A stretch of DNA of 64,000 bases from Methylosinus sp. H3A (lineage in GTDB: Bacteria > Pseudomonadota > Alphaproteobacteria > Rhizobiales > Beijerinckiaceae): assembly GCF_015709455.1 (NCBI RefSeq), contig NZ_JADNQW010000005.1, forward strand, positions 2,410,501-2,474,500, written 5' to 3'. Made by a program: the position numbers and the translations under genes. The notes below the pieces were generated by a model, which was not told the DNA's origin, did no database searches, and saw nothing but the letters and a program-made list of their open reading frames with translations. Positions 27,127-35,690 of the stretch are shown here, one piece after another; position 1 is the stretch's first letter; each line of letters begins with the position of its first letter.

Positions 27127-28125
27127 ATGAATCTGACGGAACCGCTTCGCACTGTCACCCAAGGCCGCTCCGGCGATCCGGGCGCCCGGATCGCGGAGAT
27201 CAGGACATTTCTGCAAGAGCGTCTCATCGGCGCGGATGCGCTGGTCGAGCGGCTGCTGATCGGCCTTCTCGCCGACGGCCATGTGCTGCTGGAGGGCGCG
27301 CCCGGCCTCGCCAAGACGCGCGCCGTCAAGCTGCTCGCCAGCGCTTCGAACCTCTCCTTCGCGCGCATTCAATGCACGCCCGACCTCATGCCCGCGGATA
27401 TCACCGGCACGTCGATCTGGCGGCAGGACAAAGGCGTCTTCGAATTCGCCGCGGGGCCGATCTTCCATTCGCTGCTGCTCGTCGACGAGATCAATCGCGC
27501 GCCGCCCAAAGTGCAATCGGCGCTGCTCGAGGCCATGGCCGAGCGTCAGGCGACGATCGCCGGCGCGACCCATGCGCTGCCCGATCCTTTCATGACCGTG
27601 GCGACGCAAAATCCCATCGAGCACGAAGGCACGTTTCCGCTGCCCGAGGCGCAGCTCGATCGCTTCATGCTTCATGTCGAGCTCGCATTGCCGAATGCGA
27701 CGACCGAGCGCCTCATTCTCGATCTCGTCGAGAGCGAGCAGGGCGAGCCCGTCGCGCCGCCGGCGGCGCTCGAGGTGGAGGAGATCGCCGCCGCGCGCCA
27801 TGCGGCGAAGTCGGTTTTTCTCTCCGCCGCGATCAAGGATTATATCGTGCGCCTCGTCACCGCGCCGCGCGATGCGTCGACCGCGCCCGAGCTCGCGGCG
27901 AAGATCGAGCATCCCGCCTCGCCGCGCGGCACGCTGGCGCTCGCCGCCGCGGCCAAGGCGCGGGCTTTTCTCGACGGGCGCGATTATGCCGCGCCGCAGG
28001 ATGTGAGCGAGCTCGCCGTCGATGTTCTCTCGCATCGCACCATTCTCGGCTGGCGCGCGCTCGCCGAGGGAGAGACGCCGCGCGCGATCATCCGCGCCTA
28101 TCTCGACGCGGTCCCGCCTGCATGA
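27127..28125 (+). CDS. MoxR family AAA+ ATPase
   Basis: 332 residues. Walker A is EGAPGLAKT, Walker B LLLVDEINRAPPKVQSALLE, sensor 1 TVATQNPIEHEGTFPLPEAQ, and the C-terminal helical lid contains HPASPRGTLALAAAAKA. MoxR ATPases act as chaperones for maturation or assembly of envelope or cofactor-containing enzymes with VWA-domain partners. The genes downstream are exactly such partners (DUF58, DUF4381-like, two VWA, TPR, BatD), and most overlap by 4 bp. ATG 27127 is preferred because the conserved helix starts there; the frame is open from 27031. Confidence 0.9.
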   Translation: MNLTEPLRTVTQGRSGDPGARIAEIRTFLQERLIGADALVERLLIGLLADGHVLLEGAPGLAKTRAVKLLASASNLSFARIQCTPDLMPADITGTSIWRQDKGVFEFAAGPIFHSLLLVDEINRAPPKVQSALLEAMAERQATIAGATHALPDPFMTVATQNPIEHEGTFPLPEAQLDRFMLHVELALPNATTERLILDLVESEQGEPVAPPAALEVEEIAAARHAAKSVFLSAAIKDYIVRLVTAPRDASTAPELAAKIEHPASPRGTLALAAAAKARAFLDGRDYAAPQDVSELAVDVLSHRTILGWRALAEGETPRAIIRAYLDAVPPA

Positions 28126-29039
28126 GCGCGGCGGAGGGACGCGTCGCCGGCGTCGATCTCGAGGTCGAGGCGTTGATGCGTCTGCGGCTGCTCTCCGCAC
28201 GGAGCGACGCGCGCAGAGCCGCGGCCGCTGCGCCGCATGGCGGCGTGGTCCGGCGTCGGCGCGGACGCGGCGCCGAGACCTATGACGTGCGGCCCTGGTC
28301 GGACGGCGACGATATTCGCAGCCTCGACCGCAATGTCACCGCCCGCACGGGCGCGCCGCATGTCCGCACCTTTCACGATGAGCGCGAGCGCTGCGCGCTC
28401 TACCTCGTCGATTTTCGCGCATCCATGTTGTTCGGCACGCGCCGCGCCTTTCGTTCGGTGGCCGCCGCCGAGGCCGTCGTCGCCTCGGCTTGGCGCGTGA
28501 TCGATGGACACGGCCGCGTCGGTCTCGCCGCGATCGGTTCTGCGGGCGCGCGTGTCTTCGGCTGGGCCACGGGCGCGCGCAGCTTCCCGCCGCTGCTCGT
28601 CGCGTTGGCCGAGGCGCATCGCGCCGCTCTCGACGACAAAGCCGAGAGATACGAGCCGCCGCTCGCAGAAGCGCTCGAGGAAATGGAGAGCGTCGGCGGA
28701 TCGTCCGCGATGACGCTCGCCACGGCGCTCGATGCGCCGGGCGATGGTTTCGACACGATCGTCGGGCGCATCACGCGTCGGCGCGATCTTTCCGTCCTGC
28801 TCGTCGCCGATCGCTTCGAGTTGGCGCCGCCGACAGGGCTCTATCCGTTTCGCACGCGCGAGGACGCCGGCGTGCTGCGCATCGCGCGCGGCGCGGCGCC
28901 GACGGCGGACGCGCGTCAGGCGCGTCTGCGCCGGCTCGGCGCGCGCGCGCTGGAGATCGACGCGGGCCTCGACGCAGAGACGATCGCGCGCGCGCTCGAG
29001 CGCTTCGATGGGGAGCGTTTCGATGGCCGCTCCCGCTGA
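28122..29039 (+). CDS. DUF58 domain protein
   Basis: 305 residues. It has the DUF58 signature YDVRPWSDGDDIRSLDRNVT, then a degenerate VWA-like fold beginning ALYLVDFRASMLFGT. DUF58 proteins are the regular second gene in MoxR operons and are thought to bind MoxR and the membrane VWA proteins. The start ATG overlaps the MoxR stop (ATGA). It lacks the N-terminal membrane helices of longer DUF58 proteins and should be cytoplasmic. Confidence 0.85.
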   Translation: MSAAEGRVAGVDLEVEALMRLRLLSARSDARRAAAAAPHGGVVRRRRGRGAETYDVRPWSDGDDIRSLDRNVTARTGAPHVRTFHDERERCALYLVDFRASMLFGTRRAFRSVAAAEAVVASAWRVIDGHGRVGLAAIGSAGARVFGWATGARSFPPLLVALAEAHRAALDDKAERYEPPLAEALEEMESVGGSSAMTLATALDAPGDGFDTIVGRITRRRDLSVLLVADRFELAPPTGLYPFRTREDAGVLRIARGAAPTADARQARLRRLGARALEIDAGLDAETIARALERFDGERFDGRSR

Positions 29040-29472
29040 GCTCATCACGCAATTGCGGCCGCTGCGCGCGCCGCCGCCGGACGGAACGGCGGAGATCGCC
29101 CTCATGGCGCTCGCCGGCGGCGTCGCCGCCGCAACGCTCACCCTCGCCATTCTGTTCTGGCTCCGGCGCCGCCGGCCTCTACGCCGCGCTGCGCTTTCGG
29201 CGCTCACGGCGGCGCGCGCTCTGCCGGCGGCCGAGAGGCTCGCGGCGCAGGCGAAAATGCTGCGCGACGTCGCCGGCGCGCTCGACGGAGGCGTCGTGAG
29301 TCTGCATGGCGAGCCTTGGCTCGCGCGCCTCGACGTGATCTTCGCGACGACTCTCTTCAGCAAAGGAGAGGGCCGCGCCTATGGCGACGCGCTCTATCGC
29401 CAGCGCGCCGACGATCCGAGCGAGACGCTCGATCGCGCCTTGCGGAAATTGCTGGCGAGGCTCGACCGATGA
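29023..29472 (+). CDS. DUF4381-like single-pass membrane protein
   Basis: 149 residues. One transmembrane helix (about 26-46, IALMALAGGVAAATLTLAIL) is followed by RRRRPLRR and a helical cytoplasmic part with AERLAAQAKMLRDVAGAL and FSKGEGRAYGDALY. Position, size and topology match the DUF4381 proteins between DUF58 and BatA in MoxR/Bat operons. The ATG at 29023 overlaps the DUF58 gene by 17 bp. The call rests mostly on topology and context. Confidence 0.7.
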   Translation: MAAPAELITQLRPLRAPPPDGTAEIALMALAGGVAAATLTLAILFWLRRRRPLRRAALSALTAARALPAAERLAAQAKMLRDVAGALDGGVVSLHGEPWLARLDVIFATTLFSKGEGRAYGDALYRQRADDPSETLDRALRKLLARLDR

Positions 29473-30434
29473 ACGGGCTCGAGCTGGCGACGCCCTTCGC
29501 TCTGGCGCTATTGCCCGCGCCGTTGCTGCTGCGCGCGTTCTTCGGCGTCCGCGCGGCGCCGGGCGGCGGCCTGCCGCTTCCGGCGACCATTCGCGAGCGG
29601 CTCGGCGCCGGCGCCTCCGCAAATCGCTTGAGACTCTCCTGGCGCGAGATCGCGGCCGCGCTCGCCTGGATCGGTCTCGTGCTCGCGCTCGCCGGGCCGC
29701 GCGTCGCGGGCGAGGTCGCCGCACTGCCGGCCGCGGGACGCGACATAATGCTCGCGCTCGATCTCTCCGGCAGCATGACCAAGACGGATTTCGAGCTCGA
29801 CGGCGTCGCCGCGAGTCGTCTCGCCGTGTTGAAACATGTCGGCGCGGAATTGATCCGCCGCCGCGCCGGCGATCGCATCGGCCTCGTCGTCTTCGCCGAG
29901 ACGGCCTTCGCCGCCGCGCCGTCGAGCTTCGACCTTCGCGCAGTGAGCGCGACGCTCGAGGAGATGGAGATCGGACTCGTCGGCCGCTCCACCGCGATCG
30001 GCGAAGGGCTCGGCCTCGCGTTGAAGCGCCTCTCCGACTCGACAGCGCCCTCGCGTCTCGTGATTCTTCTCTCGGACGGCGCCAATAACACCGGCTCCAG
30101 CGAGCCCGCCGCCGTCGCCGAGCTGGCGCGCGGCATGGGCGTTAAAATCTTCACCATCGGCCTCGGCGTGGACGACACATCCAGCAAGCCCGACGATCCA
30201 GACGCCGTCGATTTCGCGGCCTTGCAGCACATCGCCGAGATCGGCGGCGGCGCGGCCTTTCGCGCCCGCACCGGCGCGGAGCTCGGCGCGGCGACGCGCG
30301 CCATCGAGGCGCTCGTCGCCGGCCCCGCTCCCGCGCCGCCGACGATCATCTTTCGCGAGTTCTGGATCTATCCGGGCGCGCTCGCTTTCGTCGCCGCGGC
30401 GGCGCTCGTTCTCTCGACGAGAGAGCGGCGATGA
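29469..30434 (+). CDS. VWA domain membrane protein (BatA-like)
   Basis: 321 residues. N-terminal membrane helices flank a short cytosolic loop, then comes a von Willebrand A domain with an intact MIDAS (MLALDLSGSM) and RAGDRIGLVVFAETAF, STAIGEGLGLAL and LVILLSDGANNTGS. A C-terminal helix (FWIYPGALAFVAAAALVL) re-enters the membrane. This is BatA of the aerotolerance-type operon. VWA domains bind partner proteins through a metal ion; MoxR is thought to remodel such complexes. It overlaps its neighbours on both sides by 4 bp. Confidence 0.88.
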   Translation: MNGLELATPFALALLPAPLLLRAFFGVRAAPGGGLPLPATIRERLGAGASANRLRLSWREIAAALAWIGLVLALAGPRVAGEVAALPAAGRDIMLALDLSGSMTKTDFELDGVAASRLAVLKHVGAELIRRRAGDRIGLVVFAETAFAAAPSSFDLRAVSATLEEMEIGLVGRSTAIGEGLGLALKRLSDSTAPSRLVILLSDGANNTGSSEPAAVAELARGMGVKIFTIGLGVDDTSSKPDDPDAVDFAALQHIAEIGGGAAFRARTGAELGAATRAIEALVAGPAPAPPTIIFREFWIYPGALAFVAAAALVLSTRERR

Positions 30435-31342
30435 TCGACTTCGGCGATTTCGCTCTGCTTCGGCCGTTCTGGCTGCTCGTTCCGCCAGCGCTCGCTTTGC
30501 TGCTGATCGCGACGCGACGGCGCGACGCGCTCGGCGATTGGCGGCGCGTCGTCGATCCGTCGTTGCTCGCCGCCATTTCGCGTCGTCATGTGATCGGCGG
30601 CGCGTCGCGGCGCGACGGCCCGCTGTTCTGGAGCGTCGCGCTCATCGCTCTGGCGCTCTGCGGGCCGGCGCTGAAAACGCCCGGCGCGGAGCAGTTTCGC
30701 AATCTCGACGCGACCTTGATCTTGCTGGACGTCTCCCGCGGCGAGCGATTGCCGCAGGCGGTGGCGGCGGCGCAATTCCTGCTCGAGCGTTCGGGCGCGA
30801 GGCAGCTCGGCCTTGCGCTCTACGCCGGCGACGCCTATCTGGCGAGCCCGCTGACCGATGATGCGAAAGCGCTCCAATCGCTTCTCTTCGCCATCGACGA
30901 CATGACGGTTCCCGACGGCGGAACCAAGCCCGATCGCGCGCTCGCCTTCGCCCGCCGCCTGCTGCGCGAAGCGCAGATCGTGGCGGCGGATGTCGCTGTG
31001 ATTTCCGATGGCGAGGGCGTCGATCCCCGCGCCGAACGTCTCGCCGCCGCGCTGGCGCGGGAGGGGCATAGGGTCCACACCATGTTCGTCTCGGCCCGCG
31101 CCGGGGCGGATGCGCTCGCTCCCGCCCGCCGCGCCGCCATGTCGGCGCTCGCCGTCGCCGGCCGTGGCCGCGCCGGCGACGCCGCCCATCCGCAGGAGAT
31201 CGCCGAAGAAATCGCCGCGAGCGGGGTCGCCCATGTCGGACGGGGCGAGCTGCGCGCGCTGGAATGGCGGGACTATGGGCGCTTCATCCTCATTCTCGCG
31301 GCGGCGCCGCTGCTCCTCGTGCTGCGCGGGAGGGGCGAATGA
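30431..31342 (+). CDS. VWA domain membrane protein (BatB-like) with degenerate MIDAS
   Basis: 303 residues with the same layout as the gene before: N-terminal helices (LLRPFWLLVPPALALLLIA, WSVALIALALCGPAL), a VWA fold, and a C-terminal helix (GRFILILAAAPLLLVL). The MIDAS position reads LILLDVSRGE, so the third MIDAS residue (Ser) is replaced and metal binding is doubtful. The later VWA strands (LGLALYAGDAYLASPLT, DVAVISDGEGVD) are kept. It probably pairs with the preceding BatA-like protein. Start and stop overlap neighbours by 4 bp. Confidence 0.8.
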   Translation: MIDFGDFALLRPFWLLVPPALALLLIATRRRDALGDWRRVVDPSLLAAISRRHVIGGASRRDGPLFWSVALIALALCGPALKTPGAEQFRNLDATLILLDVSRGERLPQAVAAAQFLLERSGARQLGLALYAGDAYLASPLTDDAKALQSLLFAIDDMTVPDGGTKPDRALAFARRLLREAQIVAADVAVISDGEGVDPRAERLAAALAREGHRVHTMFVSARAGADALAPARRAAMSALAVAGRGRAGDAAHPQEIAEEIAASGVAHVGRGELRALEWRDYGRFILILAAAPLLLVLRGRGE

Positions 31343-32217
31343 CGTCGCACGATTCGTTGCGACGCGAGCCTGAAGACTCGCGGTCCGATGCGCTCCCTGG
31401 CCCGCGAGCCTTCAGGCTCGCCCTCGCTCTCCTCCTGCTCCTTTCCCTTTTCGGCGCCGGCTGGACGCTCGGGCCCCAGCTCGCCGGCCGCGCGCTATTG
31501 GCGCTGGGGCTTTCGTCCGCTGCGGCCCATGTCTTCGCCGATCCCGCTTGGACGGGAGTCGCCTTCTATGCGGCGGGGCGGTGGGAGGAGGCGGCCGCGG
31601 CTTTCGCGCGCGATCCAGCGAGCGCCTATGATCTCGGCGGCGCGCTCGCGCTCGCTGGACGTTACGAGGAGGCGATCGCCGCCTATGACCGCGCCTTGCA
31701 GGCCGATCCAGACGATGAAGACGCCGCCTTCAACAAGGATCTGCTGCTCGGCTTGATCGAGCGCGAGAACGCCGACGGCGCCGCCACGGCCAATTCGCCG
31801 GCCACGGCCCAGCAGCGTGCGCGCGCCAATCCGGACGATGACGCCAGCGGCTCGGGCGAAGGCGCAGCCGGCGATCGCGAGACGCGCTCGCGTCCAGGCG
31901 AGCGGGGCGGCGCCAAGGCGTCCAAAGTCGGCAAGGGGCAGGGCGAGGCGACAGAGAGCGGCAGCGGCGCGACCGGCGCCGTCGGCGCCTCGGAGGGCGC
32001 GGGCCGCACCGGCGGGCAGAAGATCGACGTCGCCGCTTTGCTGCATGAGCGGGACCGCCGCGTGCGCCGGCGCCTCGAGGCGCGCTCCGTGCGGCCGAGC
32101 CCGGAATGGCTGCAGAGCCTCGCCGACGATCCCGGCCGTTTCCTGAAGCTGCGCATCGCCGCCGAGAAGGCGCGGCGGTTGCGCGCCGGCGGCGGCGCGT
32201 TGGAGGAGGACGATTGA
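31339..32217 (+). CDS. TPR membrane protein (BatC/BatE-like)
   Basis: 292 residues. After about 28 residues comes a transmembrane helix (LALALLLLLSLFGAGWTL), then a helical region with TPR-like repeats (EEAAAAFARDPASAYDLGGA, GRYEEAIAAYDRALQADPDD), a low-complexity Gly/Ser/Glu-rich linker and a charged C-terminus (VAALLHERDRRVRRRL). It fits the TPR component of Bat operons. Residues 9-28 are encoded by a copy of the double-palindromic repeat at 31364-31421. The ATG at 31339 overlaps the preceding stop. Confidence 0.78.
   Translation: MTSHDSLRREPEDSRSDALPGPRAFRLALALLLLLSLFGAGWTLGPQLAGRALLALGLSSAAAHVFADPAWTGVAFYAAGRWEEAAAAFARDPASAYDLGGALALAGRYEEAIAAYDRALQADPDDEDAAFNKDLLLGLIERENADGAATANSPATAQQRARANPDDDASGSGEGAAGDRETRSRPGERGGAKASKVGKGQGEATESGSGATGAVGASEGAGRTGGQKIDVAALLHERDRRVRRRLEARSVRPSPEWLQSLADDPGRFLKLRIAAEKARRLRAGGGALEEDD
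31364..31421. repeat. double-palindromic REP-like element, copy 2, inside a coding region
   Basis: The arms GCGAGCCTGAAGACTCGC (31364-31381) and GCGAGCCTTCAGGCTCGC (31404-31421) are inverted with one mismatch. The centre, GGTCCGATGCGCTCCCTGG, matches the centre of copy 1 (GGTCCGAGCGCCCCCTGG). It lies 25 bp after the start codon of the TPR gene and keeps the frame open. Confidence 0.75.
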
Positions 32218-33458
32218 TGCTGCTGCGGCTCGCGCTCGTTCTTTGCCTCGCGCTCTGTTCATTCGCGCGCGTCGCGGCGCAGGAGAATGACGCGCCGGTC
32301 GGCCGCGTCGAGATTCGCGTCGAGCTGCCGGCCGAGACGCCCTATGTCGGCGAGCCGCTGCGCCTCGTGCTGCGCTCCGCCATACGCGGCCGCATTTTGC
32401 TGGACCATATCATCCAGCCCTCTCTCGTCGATTTCGACTGGCAGCAATTCGGCGTCGATTCCTCGAGCGAGGAGATGATCGACGGTTTCTGGACGCCGGT
32501 CGTCGAGCGCGTGCTGATGATCTATCCGCTGCGCGCCGGGCGGCTGACGATTCCGCCCTTCACGCGCCGCATCGCCTATCGCATAGAAGAGAGCGGCAAG
32601 GTCGAGGCGGAATACGCCTCCGCGCCTTTCGAGATCGAGGTGCGCGCGCGGGACGGCCTCGCGCCGCCGGGCGAGAGTTTTTTGCCGGCCAAGAGCCTGC
32701 GCATCTCGGACGCCTGGGAGCCGGAGCCGGACAAAATCCCCTTCGGCGAGACGGCGCGGCGCACGGTCACGGTGGAAGCCGAGGGCGTCACCGCCGACCG
32801 CCTGCCGCCGCTGCCCAATTTCCGCGCGCCCGGAATCATCACTTTCGCCGCGCCGGTCGAGCGGCGGACGATCGTCACCGACCAAGGGCCGATCGCGCGC
32901 GCCGTCTATCGCTGGAGCGTGCGTCCGGTGTCGTCCATCTCCGCCTTCGCGCCGCCGATCCGCATCGCCTGGTTCGATATAGCGACGCGCAGAATGCGCG
33001 AGGCGGTCGCGCCCGAGCGCCGCGTCGCTTTCATCGAGGCCGCGCGCGAGCGGGCCGCGGCGAGACTGCGCGAGAGCCATGGCCTGCTGGCGCCGCAACC
33101 GCTGATCGCCGCTTTGGCGAGTTTCGTCGCGACGGCGGCTCTCGTCTTTCTTCTCGCCGCCGCATCATCCGAGCGACGTCTCGCGCGCCGGCCAGCGGCG
33201 CTCGGGGCGTTGCGCCGCGCCGCCCGCGCCGGGGACGCCGCCGCATTTCGTCGCGCGGCGAGCCAATTGGCGCAGGCCGATCGCGCGGGCTGGCGGGCGG
33301 TCGTGACGCGCGAGGACATTGGCGCGCAGCTCGCCGCGCTCGACGCTTTTCTCTATGGGCGGGACTCGGCTGCGAGCCCTCCGGCGCTCGCGCCGCTCGG
33401 GCGCGCCATCGCCGCCGGCTGGGCGAGAAGAGGCGAGGAATTGCGCGGCAGGGGGTAG
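32217..33458 (+). CDS. BatD-like membrane protein
   Basis: 413 residues. It has a signal peptide (LRLALVLCLALCSFARVAAQ), two or more Ig-like beta domains (AETPYVGEPLRLVLRSAIRG, PFGETARRTVTVEAEGVTAD), then a transmembrane helix at about 300-320 (LIAALASFVATAALVFLLAA) and a cytoplasmic helical tail. That is the BatD/oxygen-tolerance arrangement, the last gene in most MoxR/Bat operons. The start ATG overlaps the stop of the TPR gene by one base. Function in the family is unclear; it likely anchors the VWA complex in the periplasm. Confidence 0.8.
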   Translation: MLLRLALVLCLALCSFARVAAQENDAPVGRVEIRVELPAETPYVGEPLRLVLRSAIRGRILLDHIIQPSLVDFDWQQFGVDSSSEEMIDGFWTPVVERVLMIYPLRAGRLTIPPFTRRIAYRIEESGKVEAEYASAPFEIEVRARDGLAPPGESFLPAKSLRISDAWEPEPDKIPFGETARRTVTVEAEGVTADRLPPLPNFRAPGIITFAAPVERRTIVTDQGPIARAVYRWSVRPVSSISAFAPPIRIAWFDIATRRMREAVAPERRVAFIEAARERAAARLRESHGLLAPQPLIAALASFVATAALVFLLAAASSERRLARRPAALGALRRAARAGDAAAFRRAASQLAQADRAGWRAVVTREDIGAQLAALDAFLYGRDSAASPPALAPLGRAIAAGWARRGEELRGRG

Positions 33459-33460
33459 GG

Positions 33461-33477
33461 GGAAAGCTCGACTTTCC
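33461..33477. terminator. small hairpin between convergent genes
   Basis: GGAAAG and CTTTCC pair around CTCGA, between the stops of the BatD-like gene and the convergent histidine kinase. The weak stem without a T-run makes it a modest candidate for a bidirectional terminator. Confidence 0.3.
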
Positions 33478-33495
33478 GGTTATGACGGAGGCGCA

Positions 33496-34881
33496 TCAGG
33501 AGTTGCGTTCTCTCCTGCCGACGCGAGGATCGAATGAAATTTTGAACGTCGCTCCGCCGCCGGGCGTCGTCTCGACCCAGATTCGGCCGCCATGGGCATC
33601 GATCAGCTCCTTGGCGATAGCAAGGCCGAGACCCGTGCCCGGCGCCGCGTCGCTCTTACGCCAAAAAGGCTCGAAAATCGCCGCCTGGTCATTTTCATCG
33701 ACGCCGTCTCCATGATCCTCGACCCAGAGCGACGCATCCTCGAAAATGCGGACGAGCACCGTCCCGCCCTCGGGCTCGGCCCTCAATGCATTATCGATGA
33801 GATTGGCGATCACCGATTCGAGCGCGACGCGATTTCCGGTGACGAGAACCGGCGTCTGCGGCGCCTCTAGGATGAGGTGACGCCGGGATCGCACGGCGAG
33901 CAGGGCGGCGTCGCCGATCATGGCGCGCGCCAATGCGGCGAGATCGAGCCCCTCCTCGAAGCGCGCCGTATTGCCGCCCAGGCGCGCGGCGGCGAGCAGC
34001 TGCTCGACGATATTACGAATCCTGCGGTGATCTCGCCTCAGATCGTTCTTGAAGCTCGGCTCCTCGGGCGCGTCGAGTCGGGCGCCGAGAATGGTGACCG
34101 GCGTGCGCAGCTCATGGGCGGCGTTCGCCGTGAAGCGGCGCTGCCGTGCGACGCCGGCGTCGAGCCGCGCCAGCGCGCCATTGACGGCCTCGACGAGCGG
34201 ACCGATCTCCGCCGACACGCCTTTCAACGACAGACGCTGATGCAGCGAGTCCATGTCGATGCGCGCCGCCTCGGCGACGATTTCGCGCAACGGCCGCAGG
34301 CCCCAGCGCACGGCGATCCAGGCCGCCACGCCGCTCATCAAGATCGCCATGAGAATATAGGCGGCGAGCCCGAGCGACGCCTCCACCGCATCGTCGAGAA
34401 TATCGCTCAGATGAAACCTCGTTTCATAGACGGCGACATGCACCGGGCCGAAGCGTGTCCATTGCGGCTCGAGGAGCCCGAGGCGAACGGAGGGCAGTTG
34501 GCCCGGTAGGACGAAATGCACATGGGTGGGACGCATGGTGATCAAGGGGCGCAACGCTTCGACCAGCTCCGGCGCCGAGCCGCCGAGAGGCCGCCCGCGA
34601 AGCGTGTCGAAGGCCGCGACCTTCATCGTCGGAGAATGGGCCAATTCGTGCCGCAGCGCGGGCGTCGGGGCGATCACGATTTGTCCGTCCTCGTCCCGCG
34701 CCAGGGACGCGACGACCTGCTTTTGGGCGCGAGCCGTCGACAATTCGTCCAGCGAATAGGTGAACCGCTCGATGCCGGCCAGGCCGAGACCGAGCGTCAT
34801 GAACCAGGCGACGCTGAAAGCGACGATCTGCGCGACGACGAGAAAGGCGACCGTTCGCGCGACGAGCGACGGCCCCCTCAA
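33496..34881 (-). CDS. sensor histidine kinase (QseC/TctE type)
   Basis: 461 residues. Two membrane helices (about 10-35 and 170-195, LAAYILMAILMSGVAAWIAV) bracket a periplasmic domain of about 135 residues. HAMP follows (RWGLRPLREIVAEAARID), then AANAHELRTPV-type dimerisation (here TANAAHELRTPVTIL, His about 256) and the ATPase boxes NLIDNALRAEPEGG and GTGLGLAIAKELIDAHGG. It phosphorylates the response regulator encoded immediately upstream (4-bp overlap). The periplasmic part shows no recognised ligand motif. A TonB locus is divergent from this pair, so metal sensing is possible but unproven. Confidence 0.9.
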   Translation of the reverse strand: MRGPSLVARTVAFLVVAQIVAFSVAWFMTLGLGLAGIERFTYSLDELSTARAQKQVVASLARDEDGQIVIAPTPALRHELAHSPTMKVAAFDTLRGRPLGGSAPELVEALRPLITMRPTHVHFVLPGQLPSVRLGLLEPQWTRFGPVHVAVYETRFHLSDILDDAVEASLGLAAYILMAILMSGVAAWIAVRWGLRPLREIVAEAARIDMDSLHQRLSLKGVSAEIGPLVEAVNGALARLDAGVARQRRFTANAAHELRTPVTILGARLDAPEEPSFKNDLRRDHRRIRNIVEQLLAAARLGGNTARFEEGLDLAALARAMIGDAALLAVRSRRHLILEAPQTPVLVTGNRVALESVIANLIDNALRAEPEGGTVLVRIFEDASLWVEDHGDGVDENDQAAIFEPFWRKSDAAPGTGLGLAIAKELIDAHGGRIWVETTPGGGATFKISFDPRVGRRERNS

Positions 34882-35555
34882 CCGACATGCTCCGTCAACA
34901 TATAGCCGACGCCGCGCAGCGTATGGACGCTCACCCCGGCGCCGAGCGCGTCCAGCCGCCTGCGCAGGCGCGATATGGCGGTGTCGAGCGCATTGTCCTG
35001 CACGTCGAAGCCCGCGGCGAACACTTCCTCGAACAGGGTCTCGCGCGGCGTCACCCGGCTCACGCGGCGTATCAGCGCCTCGAGCAGATCGAGCTCGCGG
35101 CGATGCAGGGCCACGTTCCTGCCGGCGATCGACACTTCACGCGTCGTCACGTCGAAGGACAAGGCGCCGACGACGATCGGCGCGAGCCGCGGTCCGCCGG
35201 GACGGCGCAGACAGGCGCGGATGCGTGCGATCAGCTCCTCGCCCTGAAACGGCTTGGTGACATAATCGTCGGCTCCGTCGTCGAGGCCGGACACTTTCTC
35301 GTCGAGACTGTCCATGGCGGTCAGCATCATCACGCGGACGCCGGGCAGGGCGGCGCGCAGATGGGCCAGCAGAGTGAGGCCGTCGCCGTCCGGCAGCCGG
35401 CGGTCGAGCAGCGCGAGATCATAGGCCGTCTTCGCCACGGCCTCCCGCGCCGCCGCGATCGACGCCGCGCGATCGACGGCGAAACCCGCCGCTCCGATCA
35501 GCGACGCGATCAGCCGCGCCGCCTCCGACTCGTCCTCCACCAGCAATATACGCAT
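34878..35555 (-). CDS. OmpR/PhoB-family response regulator
   Basis: 225 residues. The receiver begins MRILLVEDESEAARLIASL, with the phospho-acceptor Asp in LALLDRRLPDGDG (about residue 51) and the switch KPF in DYVTKPFQGEE. A winged-helix DNA-binding domain ends the protein (RELDLLEALIRRVSRVTPRE, NALDTAISRLRRRLDALG, LRGVGYML). ATG 35555 is chosen because the receiver starts there; the frame is open to 35624. It overlaps the kinase by 4 bp and lies 135 bp from the divergent DUF2946-like/TonB genes, which are the obvious candidate targets. Confidence 0.92.
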   Translation of the reverse strand: MRILLVEDESEAARLIASLIGAAGFAVDRAASIAAAREAVAKTAYDLALLDRRLPDGDGLTLLAHLRAALPGVRVMMLTAMDSLDEKVSGLDDGADDYVTKPFQGEELIARIRACLRRPGGPRLAPIVVGALSFDVTTREVSIAGRNVALHRRELDLLEALIRRVSRVTPRETLFEEVFAAGFDVQDNALDTAISRLRRRLDALGAGVSVHTLRGVGYMLTEHVG

Positions 35556-35690
35556 CCGGACGCCGCTCCGACTGGCGCGCGGCGCAATCTCGCGACGCCG
35601 CTGGCGCGACTGCAGCCATATCACTCCGGCGCTGTGGCCGGAAGGACACGCCCGGCGGAAATCTGATCCCGAGGCGGCCGCGCCAGATTC

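Noticed and set aside
27127-33458. Reading the MoxR operon as the mxaRSACKL methanol dehydrogenase maturation cluster
   Set aside because: No mxaF, mxaJ, mxaG or mxaI is nearby, and the TPR and BatD-like genes with the DUF4381-like gene fit the Bat order better.
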